Below are positions 33,492-41,405 of a stretch of DNA of 63,132 nt, piece after piece. Position numbers and translations under genes: made by a program. The stretch's first letter is position 1. Each line of letters begins with the position of its first letter. The notes beneath the pieces were generated by a model. It did no database searches. It saw only the letters and a program-made list of their open reading frames with translations, and had not been told where the DNA came from. The DNA is from Azospirillum sp. TSO22-1 (GTDB taxonomy: Bacteria > Pseudomonadota > Alphaproteobacteria > Azospirillales > Azospirillaceae): contig NZ_LGQZ01000084.1 of the NCBI RefSeq assembly GCF_003116015.1, positions 1 through 63,132 of the forward strand. The letters run 5' to 3'.

Positions 33492-34043
33492 TCAGGCCCG
33501 GAACACGCCGCGGTACACGGCGGCAAGCGGCATGGCGAAGCCGATGGAGGGAATGCTCAGCACGTCCTCCGTCCCGGTCAACCGCTCGTAGCGCCACGCG
33601 TCGTCGGCGCCGCGGGCGAACACCTCGACGGACCATTCCGCCTCGTCCACCAGCACGTAGCGCTCCAGCGCCGCCACCGTCTGCACCGCCTTCCACTTGA
33701 AGCCGCGGTCGCGCGCCGCGGTGTCGGGGGCGGTGACCTCGACGACGAGCTGCGGGCCGCGCACGTGGACCTCGTCGCCGGACGGGCTCCAGGTGCCGAA
33801 GACGAGGTCGGGGCTGAGATAGCCGACGCCCGGCACCTCCACGAGCGCGCCCAGGAAGACGTGGCGCTCGATCCCGTCGGCCCCGGCGTGCAGCGCGGCG
33901 AACAGGTTGCCGCAGATGGTGTCGTGCGCCAGCGAGCCGGCCGGCAGGTGCTGCGCGGTGCCGTTCACGAACTCCGCCCGGCCGCCGCTGCGCCGCGCCC
34001 AGGCGAGGAAGTCGGTGGTGGCGGGCAGGGTGTCGGGCGGCAT
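33492..34043 (-). CDS. Uma2-family (DUF820) restriction-endonuclease-like protein
   Basis: A 183-residue protein of the PD-(D/E)XK superfamily. The catalytic pattern appears as SPDLVFG (Asp), LVVEVTAPDTAARDRGFKWKA (ExV then distant K), and ALERYVLVDE at the C-terminal core. Cellular role unknown; these proteins are abundant in cyanobacteria and some proteobacteria. I chose ATG at 34043 with GAGGAAC upstream. Confidence 0.85.
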   Translation of the reverse strand: MPPDTLPATTDFLAWARRSGGRAEFVNGTAQHLPAGSLAHDTICGNLFAALHAGADGIERHVFLGALVEVPGVGYLSPDLVFGTWSPSGDEVHVRGPQLVVEVTAPDTAARDRGFKWKAVQTVAALERYVLVDEAEWSVEVFARGADDAWRYERLTGTEDVLSIPSIGFAMPLAAVYRGVFRA

Positions 34044-34149
34044 GCGGTTCCTCGGCGGCTGTCGTGGTCGTGACGTTATCACTATCCGTGCGTCGCGCCA
34101 GTCCCATTCGGTGCCGTAGGTTGCGTGGAAATGCTCGAGCTGCAGGTTC

Positions 34150-34179
34150 TTGATATTCGACTTTCGATTTCGGTATATC
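34150..34179 (+). promoter_or_regulatory. Sigma70-like promoter upstream of the small-RNA candidate
   Basis: TTGATA at 34150-34155 and TATATC at 34174-34179 with an 18-bp spacer. This would start RNA near 34186. A second -10 (TGTAAT, 34224-34229) with a poor -35 would start near 34236, giving 77 nt. Confidence 0.45.
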
Positions 34180-34235
34180 GACGGGATAGGTGCGACATTT
34201 ACCAGATATTAATGGTCTTCGGCTGTAATGATGTT

Positions 34236-34312
34236 CAGACGGTTCCTGTATCGTCTCCCGTTTCGTTGTTTCCTCCCTGAAACTTGGGCCGCTTCGGCGG
34301 CCCAATTTTTTT
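34236..34312 (+). ncRNA. Candidate alpha-r8/MmgR-like small RNA
   Basis: Three features on the plus strand suggest a trans-acting sRNA. A short 5' stem (GACG 34238-34241 / CGTC 34252-34255). A hairpin GTTTC-CTCCCT-GAAAC at 34268-34283 that exposes an anti-Shine-Dalgarno CTCCCT loop. A terminator with 9-bp stem, TTCG loop and seven T (34284-34312). TTTCCTCCCT is, as I recall, the conserved core of the alpha-r8 family, whose member MmgR in Sinorhizobium limits polyhydroxybutyrate. The 5' end is uncertain (34186 or 34236). Confidence 0.65.
34284..34312 (+). terminator. Rho-independent terminator of the small-RNA candidate
   Basis: Stem TTGGGCCGC/GCGGCCCAA (34284-34292/34297-34305) with a UUCG tetraloop and seven T at 34306-34312. 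Very strong; no coding gene precedes it on this strand. Confidence 0.9.
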
Positions 34313-34440
34313 GGCTGATGATTGGCATTCAACGCGGTGCCGAACGGCGAACCCGCCCCTTCGACCTTTGGAGAGCTTTCCAGCCGCGCCTCGGGGGCGT
34401 ATGTCGGTGCGTCCCAGCGATGAACAGGCGGAGGCCGCCC

Positions 34441-34620
34441 ATGAAACCGCTGTGCGGTTGGCGGATGCCCGAGGACGAGACGCGCGCGATGCTGGCGATG
34501 CTCGATCGGGAGATCGCCGGCTGTTCCGACCACCCGCAGCGGCGCAGCGCGCTGCGGCGCTTCCAGGCGATGCTCCAGGAGGACCTGCGCGCGATGCAGG
34601 CGGGGCGACGGCCGAACTGA
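34441..34620 (+). CDS. Small hypothetical protein (59 residues)
   Basis: ATG at 34441 follows GGAGG. The product is a charged helical protein (DETRAMLAMLDREIAGCSD, RRSALRRFQAMLQEDLRAM) with no membrane segment. Family unknown. The open frame upstream to 34228 would pass through the sRNA terminator and is not likely coding. It is convergent with the RND pump gene (3-bp gap). Confidence 0.6.
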   Translation: MKPLCGWRMPEDETRAMLAMLDREIAGCSDHPQRRSALRRFQAMLQEDLRAMQAGRRPN

Positions 34621-34623
34621 GGA

Positions 34624-37600
34624 TTATTCCGCCGGCGCCATCCGCTCCGCGTCCGGCCGCTTCCGCCCGAACCAGCGCTTGAGGCGGCGGGAGATGCCGT
34701 CGAGGAACGTCAGCACCACCGGCACCACCAGCAGCGTCAGCACGGTCGAGCTGATCAGCCCGCCGATCACCGCGTGCGCCATGGGCGCGCGCTGCTGCGC
34801 GCCCTCGCCGATGCCGAGCGCCAGCGGCAGCATGCCGAACACCATCGCCGCCGTGGTCATGACGATCGGGCGCAGGCGGATGATGCCGGCCTCGACCAGC
34901 GCCTCGCGCAGCTCCTTGCCGCGGGCGCGCGCCTGGTTGGAGAAGTCGACCAGCAGGATGGCGTTCTTGGTCACCAGGCCCATCAGCATGATGAAGCCGA
35001 TGGCGCTGAAGATGTTCAGCGTCGAGCCGGCGACCAGCAGGCCGAGGAACACGCCGACCAGCGACAGCGGCAGCGACGCCATGATGGCGAAGGGCTGCAG
35101 GAAGCTGCCGAACTGCGAGGCGAGGATCAGATAGATCAGGATCACCGCGAGGCTCAGCGCCTGCGTCGCGTAGCCCGTCGTCTCGGCGATGTCCTTGGTG
35201 GAGCCGCCGAAGACGATGCGGTAGCCGTGCGGCAACTGCACCTGCGCCAGCGCCGCCTGCAGTTCCTTGCCGGCGTCGCCGGCCGGGCGGCCCTGCACGT
35301 TGGCGCTGACCAGCACCTCGCGCGCCAGGTCGCGGCGGTTGATCTGCGAGGCGCCGAGCGTCGTCTGCACGTCGGCGATCTGGCTCAGCGGCACCATGCG
35401 CGGGTTGCCGTCGGCATCCTTGGTCGAACTGGCGAGGTAGATGCGGTCGAGGTCGCCGCGGTTGGTGCGGGCACGCTCCGGCAGGCGGACGTGCACGTCG
35501 TAGGTCTCGCCGTCCGGCGCCTTCCAGGTGGAGATCTTGTCGCCGGCGAACAGCGGCCGCAGCGTGGACGCCACCTGCGCCGTGCCGATGCCGAGGTCGC
35601 TGGCGAGGTCGCGGTTCAACTGCACCGACAGGGTCGGCTTGGCGGCTTTCAGGCTGCTGTCGATGTCGACGTAGCCGGCGATGCGGTTCATGGCGCCGGT
35701 GATCTGGCCGGCAATGCGGTCCAGCTCGGCGATGTCGCGGCCCTGGACCGAGACCTGCATCTGCTTCTGCACGCCGCCGACGCCGGGAATGCCGATGTTG
35801 ATGCTGATGCCGGGGATGGCGGCGAGGCGCTCGCGGATCGGCTTGGCGAGGTCGTTGGGCGAGCGCTTGCGCTGCTCGATCGGCACGAGGCGGACATAGA
35901 CGCTCGCCTTGTTCTTGCCCACCGAGACGCCGGTGTTCACCGTGGCGTAGGTGTAGCCGATCTCCGGGAACTCGTGCAGCGCCTTGACCGCCTGCTCGAC
36001 CTTGGCGGTGGTGTAGGAGAGGGACGAGCCGACCGGCGTCTCCACCTCCACCACCGTCTCGCCGAGGTCGGCGGCCGGCACGAACTCGGTGCCGATCAGC
36101 GGCACCAGCGTGAAGCTGCCGAAGAAGATCGCCGCCGCCGCGACCATGACGATCCAGCGCCGCCGCAGCGACCACGCCAGCACCCGGCCGTAGCCCTGGG
36201 CGAAGCTCTCGAAGGCGCGCTCGAACCACTGCGCGATGCGGCCGAACGGCCCGTGCCCGTGCTTGCCGTGCGCCGCCGGGTCGTACCACACGGACGACAG
36301 CATGGGGTCGAGCGTGAAGGAGACGAACAGCGAGATCAGCACCGCCGCCGAGACGGTGACGCCGAACTGCAGGAAGAAGCGGCCGATGATGCCGCCCATG
36401 AAGGCGACGGGCAGGAACACCGCGACGATGGTCAGCGTGGTGGCCAGCACCGCCAGCCCGATCTCCGCCGTGCCGTCAAGCGCCGCCTGCCGGTGCGTCT
36501 GGCCGCGGTGCAGGTGGCGCATGATGTTCTCGCGCACCACGATGGCGTCGTCGATCAGGATGCCGATGGCCAGCGACAGCGCCATCAGCGTCATGACGTT
36601 CAGCGTGTAGCCCATGAAGTGCAGCACCGCGAAGGTGCCGAGCACCGCCACCGGCAGCGTCAGGCCGGTGATCACCGTGCTGCGCCAGGACCCCAGGAAC
36701 AGCATGACGATCAGCACCGTCAGCACGCCGCCCTCGACCAGCGTCTTCTGCACGTTGTTCAGCGAGTTGGTGATGCCGCGCGCGGTGTCGCGCACCACCA
36801 CGAACTCCACGTCCGGCGGCACGGCGCCGCTCTGGCGCATCTCGGCCACGGCCTTCTGCAGGCCCTTGGCGACCTCCACCGTGTTGGCACCCTGCACGCG
36901 CACCACGTCCACCGCCAACGCCGGCTTGCCGTTGAACAGGGCGACGGAGTCCTGCTCCTCCTGGCCGTCGATCACCTCGGCCACCTGTCCCAGGCGCACC
37001 GGCGTGTTGCCGCGCCGGGCGACGATCAGATCGAGGAACTGCTGCGGCGTGGCGAAGCGGCTGGAGACCTGGACGACGCGCTCGCGTCCCTCGCCCTCGA
37101 CGGTGCCGGCCGGGATGTCCTGGTTCTCGTTGGTGATGGCGCGCACGACCTCATCGACGCCGACGTCCAGCGCCTCCAGCCGCTCCGGCTTCAGGCGGAT
37201 CTGCACCTGCCGCTTGACGCCGCCGGCGATGGTGGCGCGCCCGACGCCGCGCACGTTCTGCACGCGCTTCAGGATGATCTGGTCGGTCAGCGTGGTGAGG
37301 TCGCGCAGCGTCCGGATGTCCGACTTCACCGCCACCGACACGATGGGCTGGTCGTCCGGGTTGAAGCGGGAGATCTGCGGCTCCTTCACCTCGGTGCGGA
37401 AGGTCGGGCGCAGCGCCGAGACCTTCTCGCGCACATCCTGCACCGCCTGGGTGGAGGCGGTCTTCAGGTCGAACTCGGCGATCACCACCGAGCGCCCCTC
37501 GTAGGAGCGCGAGGTCAGCGTCTTGATGCCGGCGATGGTGTTGATCGCCTCCTCGACCGGGCGGGAGACGTCGGTCTCCACCGATTCCGGGCTGGCGCCG

Positions 37601-37755
37601 GGGTATTCGGTGGAGACCACCACCAGCGGGAAGTCGACCTCGGGGAACTGATCGACGCCCAGACGCTGGTAGGAGAACAGGCCGAACACCATCAGCGCCA
37701 CCATCAGCATGGTGGCGAACACCGGGTTGTCGACGCTGATGCGGGTGATGGGCAT
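34624..37755 (-). CDS. RND (HAE1) multidrug efflux transporter, inner-membrane subunit
   Basis: A 1043-residue pump with the usual 12 TM and two large periplasmic loops. Starts ISVDNPVFATMLMVAL; the TM4 proton-relay LSLAIGILIDDAIVV carries the DD pair. FMGGIIGRFFLQFG and the second half (LILASQFGSFLQPFAIM, GLVTKNAILLVDFSNQ) are typical of the MdtBC/MexF-like HAE1 branch. I chose ATG at 37755, where homology begins; the frame upstream to 37911 is repeat DNA. Encoded after its membrane fusion protein, separated by a 130-bp palindromic element. No outer-membrane channel gene nearby, so it would borrow a TolC-like protein. Confidence 0.95.
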   Translation of the reverse strand: MPITRISVDNPVFATMLMVALMVFGLFSYQRLGVDQFPEVDFPLVVVSTEYPGASPESVETDVSRPVEEAINTIAGIKTLTSRSYEGRSVVIAEFDLKTASTQAVQDVREKVSALRPTFRTEVKEPQISRFNPDDQPIVSVAVKSDIRTLRDLTTLTDQIILKRVQNVRGVGRATIAGGVKRQVQIRLKPERLEALDVGVDEVVRAITNENQDIPAGTVEGEGRERVVQVSSRFATPQQFLDLIVARRGNTPVRLGQVAEVIDGQEEQDSVALFNGKPALAVDVVRVQGANTVEVAKGLQKAVAEMRQSGAVPPDVEFVVVRDTARGITNSLNNVQKTLVEGGVLTVLIVMLFLGSWRSTVITGLTLPVAVLGTFAVLHFMGYTLNVMTLMALSLAIGILIDDAIVVRENIMRHLHRGQTHRQAALDGTAEIGLAVLATTLTIVAVFLPVAFMGGIIGRFFLQFGVTVSAAVLISLFVSFTLDPMLSSVWYDPAAHGKHGHGPFGRIAQWFERAFESFAQGYGRVLAWSLRRRWIVMVAAAAIFFGSFTLVPLIGTEFVPAADLGETVVEVETPVGSSLSYTTAKVEQAVKALHEFPEIGYTYATVNTGVSVGKNKASVYVRLVPIEQRKRSPNDLAKPIRERLAAIPGISINIGIPGVGGVQKQMQVSVQGRDIAELDRIAGQITGAMNRIAGYVDIDSSLKAAKPTLSVQLNRDLASDLGIGTAQVASTLRPLFAGDKISTWKAPDGETYDVHVRLPERARTNRGDLDRIYLASSTKDADGNPRMVPLSQIADVQTTLGASQINRRDLAREVLVSANVQGRPAGDAGKELQAALAQVQLPHGYRIVFGGSTKDIAETTGYATQALSLAVILIYLILASQFGSFLQPFAIMASLPLSLVGVFLGLLVAGSTLNIFSAIGFIMLMGLVTKNAILLVDFSNQARARGKELREALVEAGIIRLRPIVMTTAAMVFGMLPLALGIGEGAQQRAPMAHAVIGGLISSTVLTLLVVPVVLTFLDGISRRLKRWFGRKRPDAERMAPAE

Positions 37756-37792
37756 GGAGGTGGCCTGGACCTGCTTGCGGTTCGCTTCAAAG

Positions 37793-37921
37793 CCCCTCTC
37801 CCCTCGCGGGAGAGGGGTTGGGGGAGAGGGGGAGAGCCGCCGGCAGGCGGGTGATGGGTTTCCGGCCGGCATGCGCCGGCGCCACCCTCTCCCCAACCCC
37901 TCTCCCGTCAAGGGAGAGGGG
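37793..37921. repeat. 129-bp composite palindromic element between MFP and RND genes
   Basis: Outer hairpins at 37793-37817 and 37897-37921 (CCCCTCTCCC/GGGAGAGGGG arms), with inner GAGAGGGGTTGGGGGAGAGG facing its near complement. The left hairpin equals 2256-2280 exactly. It interrupts an operon, so it may lower pump expression relative to the fusion protein. Confidence 0.85.
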
Positions 37922-37943
37922 CTTCATACGCTTCTGGAGGCTC

Positions 37944-39089
37944 CTACACCCCCGCCGTGCGCACCGCCTGCCCGGCCTGCAAGCCGGGCAGCGGGGCGGT
38001 CACCACCAGGGCGCCGGGCTCCAGGCCCTCGACCTGCACCAGTTCGCCGCGCGCCCAGCTCGGCCCGCGGCGCACCGGGGCGCGCGCCAGGCGGCCGTCC
38101 ACCACGGTCAGCACGAAGTCGCCCCGGTCGTCGCGGCGCAGCGCCGCCGGCGGCAGGGCCACGGCGCTCCCGGCCTCGGCCACCACGGCGTCGCCGCTGG
38201 CGAACATGCCGCCGCGCAGCGCCCCGTCGGTGTTGTCGATCGACACGTAGACCGGGATCGCCCGGGTGCCGGGCCGCGCCTGCGGGTTGATGCGGGCCAG
38301 CGTGCCGCGGAACTCGCGCTCGCCGAAGCCCTCGACGCGCAGCAGCACGGTCTGCCCCGGCTTCAGGCGCGCCACGTCGTCGGCCGGCACGGTGGCCGTC
38401 ACCTCGACACGGCCGAGGTCGACGATGCCGAACATCTTGGTGTTGACCGCCAGCGTCTCGCCGGGGTTGACCGTGCGCTCCGAGACGACGCCGTCGATGG
38501 GCGCCTTCACCACCGCGTCGTTCAGCGCCTTGCGGGCCATCTCCACCTGGGCGGTCAGCGCCTGCACGGTCGCCTGCTGGAACTGCCACGTGCTCTGCGC
38601 CTGGTCGAAGCTGCTTTCGGCGACGATGTCCTTCTGGCGCAGCGCCAGGTTCTTGGCGCGCGTCTTCTCGGCGTAGACCAGCTGTGCCCTGGCGCCGACG
38701 AGGTTGCTTTCCTTCTCGGCCAGCTTGGCGGCGAGGTCGCGGGTGTCGAAGCGGGCCAGCACGTCGCCGCGCGTCACCGCCTGCCCCTCGCGCACCAGCA
38801 CTTCTGCCAGCGTCGCCGCGACCTCGGATTTCACCACCGTCCAGTTCACCGGATCGACGGAGCCGGACAGCCGCACCGTCTCGGTCAGGCGGCGCGGCGC
38901 GGCGCGGGTCAGTTCGATCGCGGCGAGTTCCAGCACGCGCTCCGGCGCCGGGGCGTCCTTGTTGACCGCCGCCTGCCCGCTGCTGCGTGCCTGCCACAGC
39001 AGGCCGGCGCCGGCCAGCGCCGCCACCACCAGCAGGGTCACGAGGATCCGGCGCAGGCCGCGGCGCCGGGGCGGGGAGGTCTCAGACAT
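37944..39089 (-). CDS. RND efflux periplasmic adaptor (membrane fusion protein)
   Basis: A 381-residue adaptor. One N-terminal anchor (ILVTLLVVAALAGAGLLW, about 15-32), then beta-barrel/lipoyl halves (SGSVDPVNWTVVKSEVAATL and KAPIDGVVSERTVNPGE) around a coiled-coil hairpin (about 120-185). It joins the RND pump to an outer-membrane channel. Its start overlaps the tetR stop by 8 bp. Second gene of tetR-mfp-rnd. Confidence 0.93.
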   Translation of the reverse strand: MSETSPPRRRGLRRILVTLLVVAALAGAGLLWQARSSGQAAVNKDAPAPERVLELAAIELTRAAPRRLTETVRLSGSVDPVNWTVVKSEVAATLAEVLVREGQAVTRGDVLARFDTRDLAAKLAEKESNLVGARAQLVYAEKTRAKNLALRQKDIVAESSFDQAQSTWQFQQATVQALTAQVEMARKALNDAVVKAPIDGVVSERTVNPGETLAVNTKMFGIVDLGRVEVTATVPADDVARLKPGQTVLLRVEGFGEREFRGTLARINPQARPGTRAIPVYVSIDNTDGALRGGMFASGDAVVAEAGSAVALPPAALRRDDRGDFVLTVVDGRLARAPVRRGPSWARGELVQVEGLEPGALVVTAPLPGLQAGQAVRTAGV

Positions 39090-39741
39090 CGGGGGTGTCC
39101 TTGGGTGCGGCCCGCAGGCCGTGCAGAACGAGGTCGAGGTAGGCGTCGAGGAATCCCTCGGCGGTCGCTCCGGGGTCGAGTTCGTGCGGGGCGAGGGAGT
39201 GCGTCCAGATGGTCAGCATAGACAGCGGCGCCGCCATCACGCGCGCCATCTGCATGACATCGACCGGGCGGAACTCGCCGCGGTCGATGCCGCGCTGGAT
39301 GATGCGGGCGAAGAACCGCCGGCCGCGCATCACCACCTCCTCCATGTAGAAGCGGGCGATGTCGGGGAAGTTCGTCGCCTCGGCCACCACCAGCTTGGGC
39401 AGGCCGGCCGACGGCTCGCGGTTCATTTGCCAGAAGCGGTTGACGATGAGGCGCAGCAGGTCGTCCGTCGGGCCGGGGTAGCTATCCAGCAGTTCTTCGC
39501 CCAGACGGATGTTGGGCAGCACGGACTCGCGCACCACCGCTTTGAACAGCCCGGCCTTGTTCTCGAAATAGACGTAGGGCAGGCCGACCGAAACGCCGGC
39601 CCGGCGGGCGACGTCCTCCAGCTTGGTGGCCGCGAAGCCGCGCTCGATGAAGAGGTCGCGCGCCGCCTCGATCATCTCGGCGGGGCGGGCCTCCTTGCGG
39701 CGCGTGCGGCGGGCCGGCTGGGGTGGGGATTCGTGCGGCAT
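39082..39741 (-). CDS. TetR/AcrR-family transcriptional repressor
   Basis: A 219-residue regulator. The basic N-terminus is followed by the HTH: ARDLFIERGFAATKLEDVARRAGVSVGLPYVYFENKAG, here noted only by its ends ARDLFIE and VYFENKAG (about residues 27-64). The C-terminal ligand/dimer domain spans the rest. It leads the mfp-rnd operon and a GAATGAA-TG-TTCATTC dyad lies 12 bp before its start, so it very likely represses its own operon. The ligand is unknown. Confidence 0.92.
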   Translation of the reverse strand: MPHESPPQPARRTRRKEARPAEMIEAARDLFIERGFAATKLEDVARRAGVSVGLPYVYFENKAGLFKAVVRESVLPNIRLGEELLDSYPGPTDDLLRLIVNRFWQMNREPSAGLPKLVVAEATNFPDIARFYMEEVVMRGRRFFARIIQRGIDRGEFRPVDVMQMARVMAAPLSMLTIWTHSLAPHELDPGATAEGFLDAYLDLVLHGLRAAPKDTPDV

Positions 39742-39752
39742 CGTTCGCTATA

Positions 39753-39768
39753 GAATGAATGTTCATTC
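39753..39768. promoter_or_regulatory. TetR operator candidate, GAATGAA-TG-TTCATTC
   Basis: Perfect 7-bp arms (39753-39759, 39762-39768) with a 2-bp centre, lying between a possible TTTATT -35 and TATAGC -10 of the leftward tetR promoter. Confidence 0.7.
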
Positions 39769-39863
39769 AATAAACACGCACCCGGCGTTTGTCAATGGCA
39801 GGGCCGGCGCTTTGCCGGAACAGGGCGCGGCGGGCGCTGTTGGCCCTGGGCGAGGAGTGGTCG

Positions 39864-40700
39864 ATGGGGGAGTGGGGCATGCGCGGGTTCCTGTTCACGA
39901 CGGTGTCGGTGCTCGCCCTGGGCGTCGGGGTGGCGGCCCTGTTCCGCCACCGCGAGCAACGCAGCCGGGCGGAGGAAGGCATGCGCCGCGCCGCGCGGGC
40001 GGCCGGCGGCTATCTGTCGCGCTATCGCATGGATACCGAGGAGGGGGCGCGGGAGTGGCGCCAGACCGACGGGAGCGTCGACGTGGCGCAGGTGACGCGC
40101 GATTTCCTGATGTTCTTCGTGGTGCCGCTGTGGATCACCTCCGGCGTCGCCGACTATCTCTGCCACCGCGCCACCGACATCGAGCACACCACCGGCAGCT
40201 ACGAATCCCTGCTGCACCTCGTCATGTTGGTGGAGATGGGCGTGCCGACCCTGGCGGCGCTGTTCATGGAGATCACCTCGCCGGTGCTGGTGATGATGAT
40301 CGCGTCCTTCGTGCTGCACGAGGCGACGGCGCTGTGGGATGTCGGCTACGCCGTGCGGCACCGCAACGTGACGCCGTTGGAGCAGCACGTGCACAGCTTC
40401 CTGGAGATGCTGCCGCTGATGGCGTTGTCCTTCATCGCCGTGCTGAACTGGCCGGAGGTGATGGCCATGGTCGGTGCCGGCGACCGGCCGGCCGACTGGT
40501 CGCTGCGGCTGAAGGAGGACCCGCTGCCCACCGGTTACACGATTTCCGTGCTGGCGGCGGTGGCCCTGTTCAACGGTCTGCCCTATCTTGAGGAGCTGTG
40601 GCAGGACATCCGCGCCAACGGCGCCCACCTGCGGCCCGCCAACCAGCCCTCCCGCCTGCTGGAGCCGCGGTACCCGGCGCCGGAGAGGGTGGAGGCTTAG
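39864..40700 (+). CDS. Predicted integral membrane protein of unknown family
   Basis: A 278-residue protein with hydrophobic segments near residues 8-25, 90-108 (FLMFFVVPLWITSGVADYL), 130-165 (LLHLVMLVEMGVPTLAALFM, then VLVMMIASFVLHEA), 190-210 and 230-250. Histidines and acids within membrane stretches (CHRATDIEHT, HEATALWD, EQHVHSFLE) recall diiron or metal-binding membrane proteins, but no known family is recognised. ATG at 39864 is preceded by GAGGAG. It sits between two mirrored efflux clusters. Confidence 0.7.
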   Translation: MGEWGMRGFLFTTVSVLALGVGVAALFRHREQRSRAEEGMRRAARAAGGYLSRYRMDTEEGAREWRQTDGSVDVAQVTRDFLMFFVVPLWITSGVADYLCHRATDIEHTTGSYESLLHLVMLVEMGVPTLAALFMEITSPVLVMMIASFVLHEATALWDVGYAVRHRNVTPLEQHVHSFLEMLPLMALSFIAVLNWPEVMAMVGAGDRPADWSLRLKEDPLPTGYTISVLAAVALFNGLPYLEELWQDIRANGAHLRPANQPSRLLEPRYPAPERVEA

Positions 40701-40744
40701 CACTTTCGGCCGGCCACCACCCCGCTTGATTATTAGGGTGTGAA

Positions 40745-40770
40745 ACGATATCGTCCGGTTTTGGAACCGG
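40745..40770. promoter_or_regulatory. Two adjoining palindromes before the second tetR
   Basis: ACGATATCGT (40745-40754, perfect 10 bp) abuts CCGGTT-TTGG-AACCGG (40755-40770). TGAAAC/GTTTCA half-sites flank both. Likely operator for the TetR encoded 15 bp downstream. Confidence 0.6.
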
Positions 40771-40784
40771 CGAGTTTCATTTTC

Positions 40785-41405
40785 ATGCCCCTCGACACCA
40801 CCCCCGACTGGCGCGTGCGTCGGCGCGAGACGATCCTCGCGGCCGCCGCGGAGCTGTTCGCGCGCCGGCCGTACCATGACGTCCAGGTGGACGACGTGGC
40901 GAAGCAGGCCGGGGTCGGCAAGGCCACGCTGTACCGCTATTTCCCATCCAAGGAGGAGCTGTACCTGCACGCCTTCGACGAGGCGCTGGCCCGGCTGGAG
41001 GCGCGGCTGCACGCCCCGCCGCCCGAGGGTGCCGCGCCGGAGGCGGTGCTGGCCTGCAAGGTGCGGGCGCTGCTGACCACCTTCACCGAGCAGCTGCCGG
41101 CGCTGAAGGTGCTGGGCGGCGACCACTCGCACCTGGCGGAGCAGATGCGCACCGTGCTGCGCCGCCGCACCAGCCGCATCGCCGCGGCGCTGCGCGAGGT
41201 GCTGGAGGCCGGGCGGGCGGCCGGGCGGTTCCGCACGCTGGACATGGAGATGACGCCGCTGCTGATCATCGGCATGGCGCGCGGCGCCGTGATGATGGCC
41301 GGCGACGCGGAGCCGGAGCGGCTGGAGGCCGTCATTCTCGATCTCATACTCAAGGGCGCGCTGGCGGGGCCGGCGGGCGACGACGCGGGGAGTTTCGGTC
41401 TATGA
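40785..41405 (+). CDS. TetR-family transcriptional regulator of the second RND cluster
   Basis: A 206-residue regulator. HTH: ILAAAAELFARRPYHDVQV, then DVAKQAGVGKATLYRYFPSK. I chose ATG at 40785 because the upstream GTG start at 40740 would place the double palindrome inside the gene. Its stop overlaps the adaptor start by 4 bp (ATGA), so it is the first gene of tetR-mfp-rnd-BKACE and probably autoregulates the operon. Confidence 0.9.
   Translation: MPLDTTPDWRVRRRETILAAAAELFARRPYHDVQVDDVAKQAGVGKATLYRYFPSKEELYLHAFDEALARLEARLHAPPPEGAAPEAVLACKVRALLTTFTEQLPALKVLGGDHSHLAEQMRTVLRRRTSRIAAALREVLEAGRAAGRFRTLDMEMTPLLIIGMARGAVMMAGDAEPERLEAVILDLILKGALAGPAGDDAGSFGL

Larger units (their letters stand above)
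34044..34440. other. 397-bp intergenic region containing a small-RNA candidate
   Basis: AT-richer than the surrounding genes (about 34100-34330). No protein gene is credible between the Uma2 start and the small gene at 34441. It holds two possible promoters (TTGATA 34150-34155/TATATC 34174-34179; TGTAAT 34224-34229) and the ncRNA described separately. Confidence 0.7.

Noticed and set aside
34228..34440. N-terminal extension of the small gene at 34441
   Set aside because: It would translate through a strong terminator; the ATG at 34441 has its own GGAGG.
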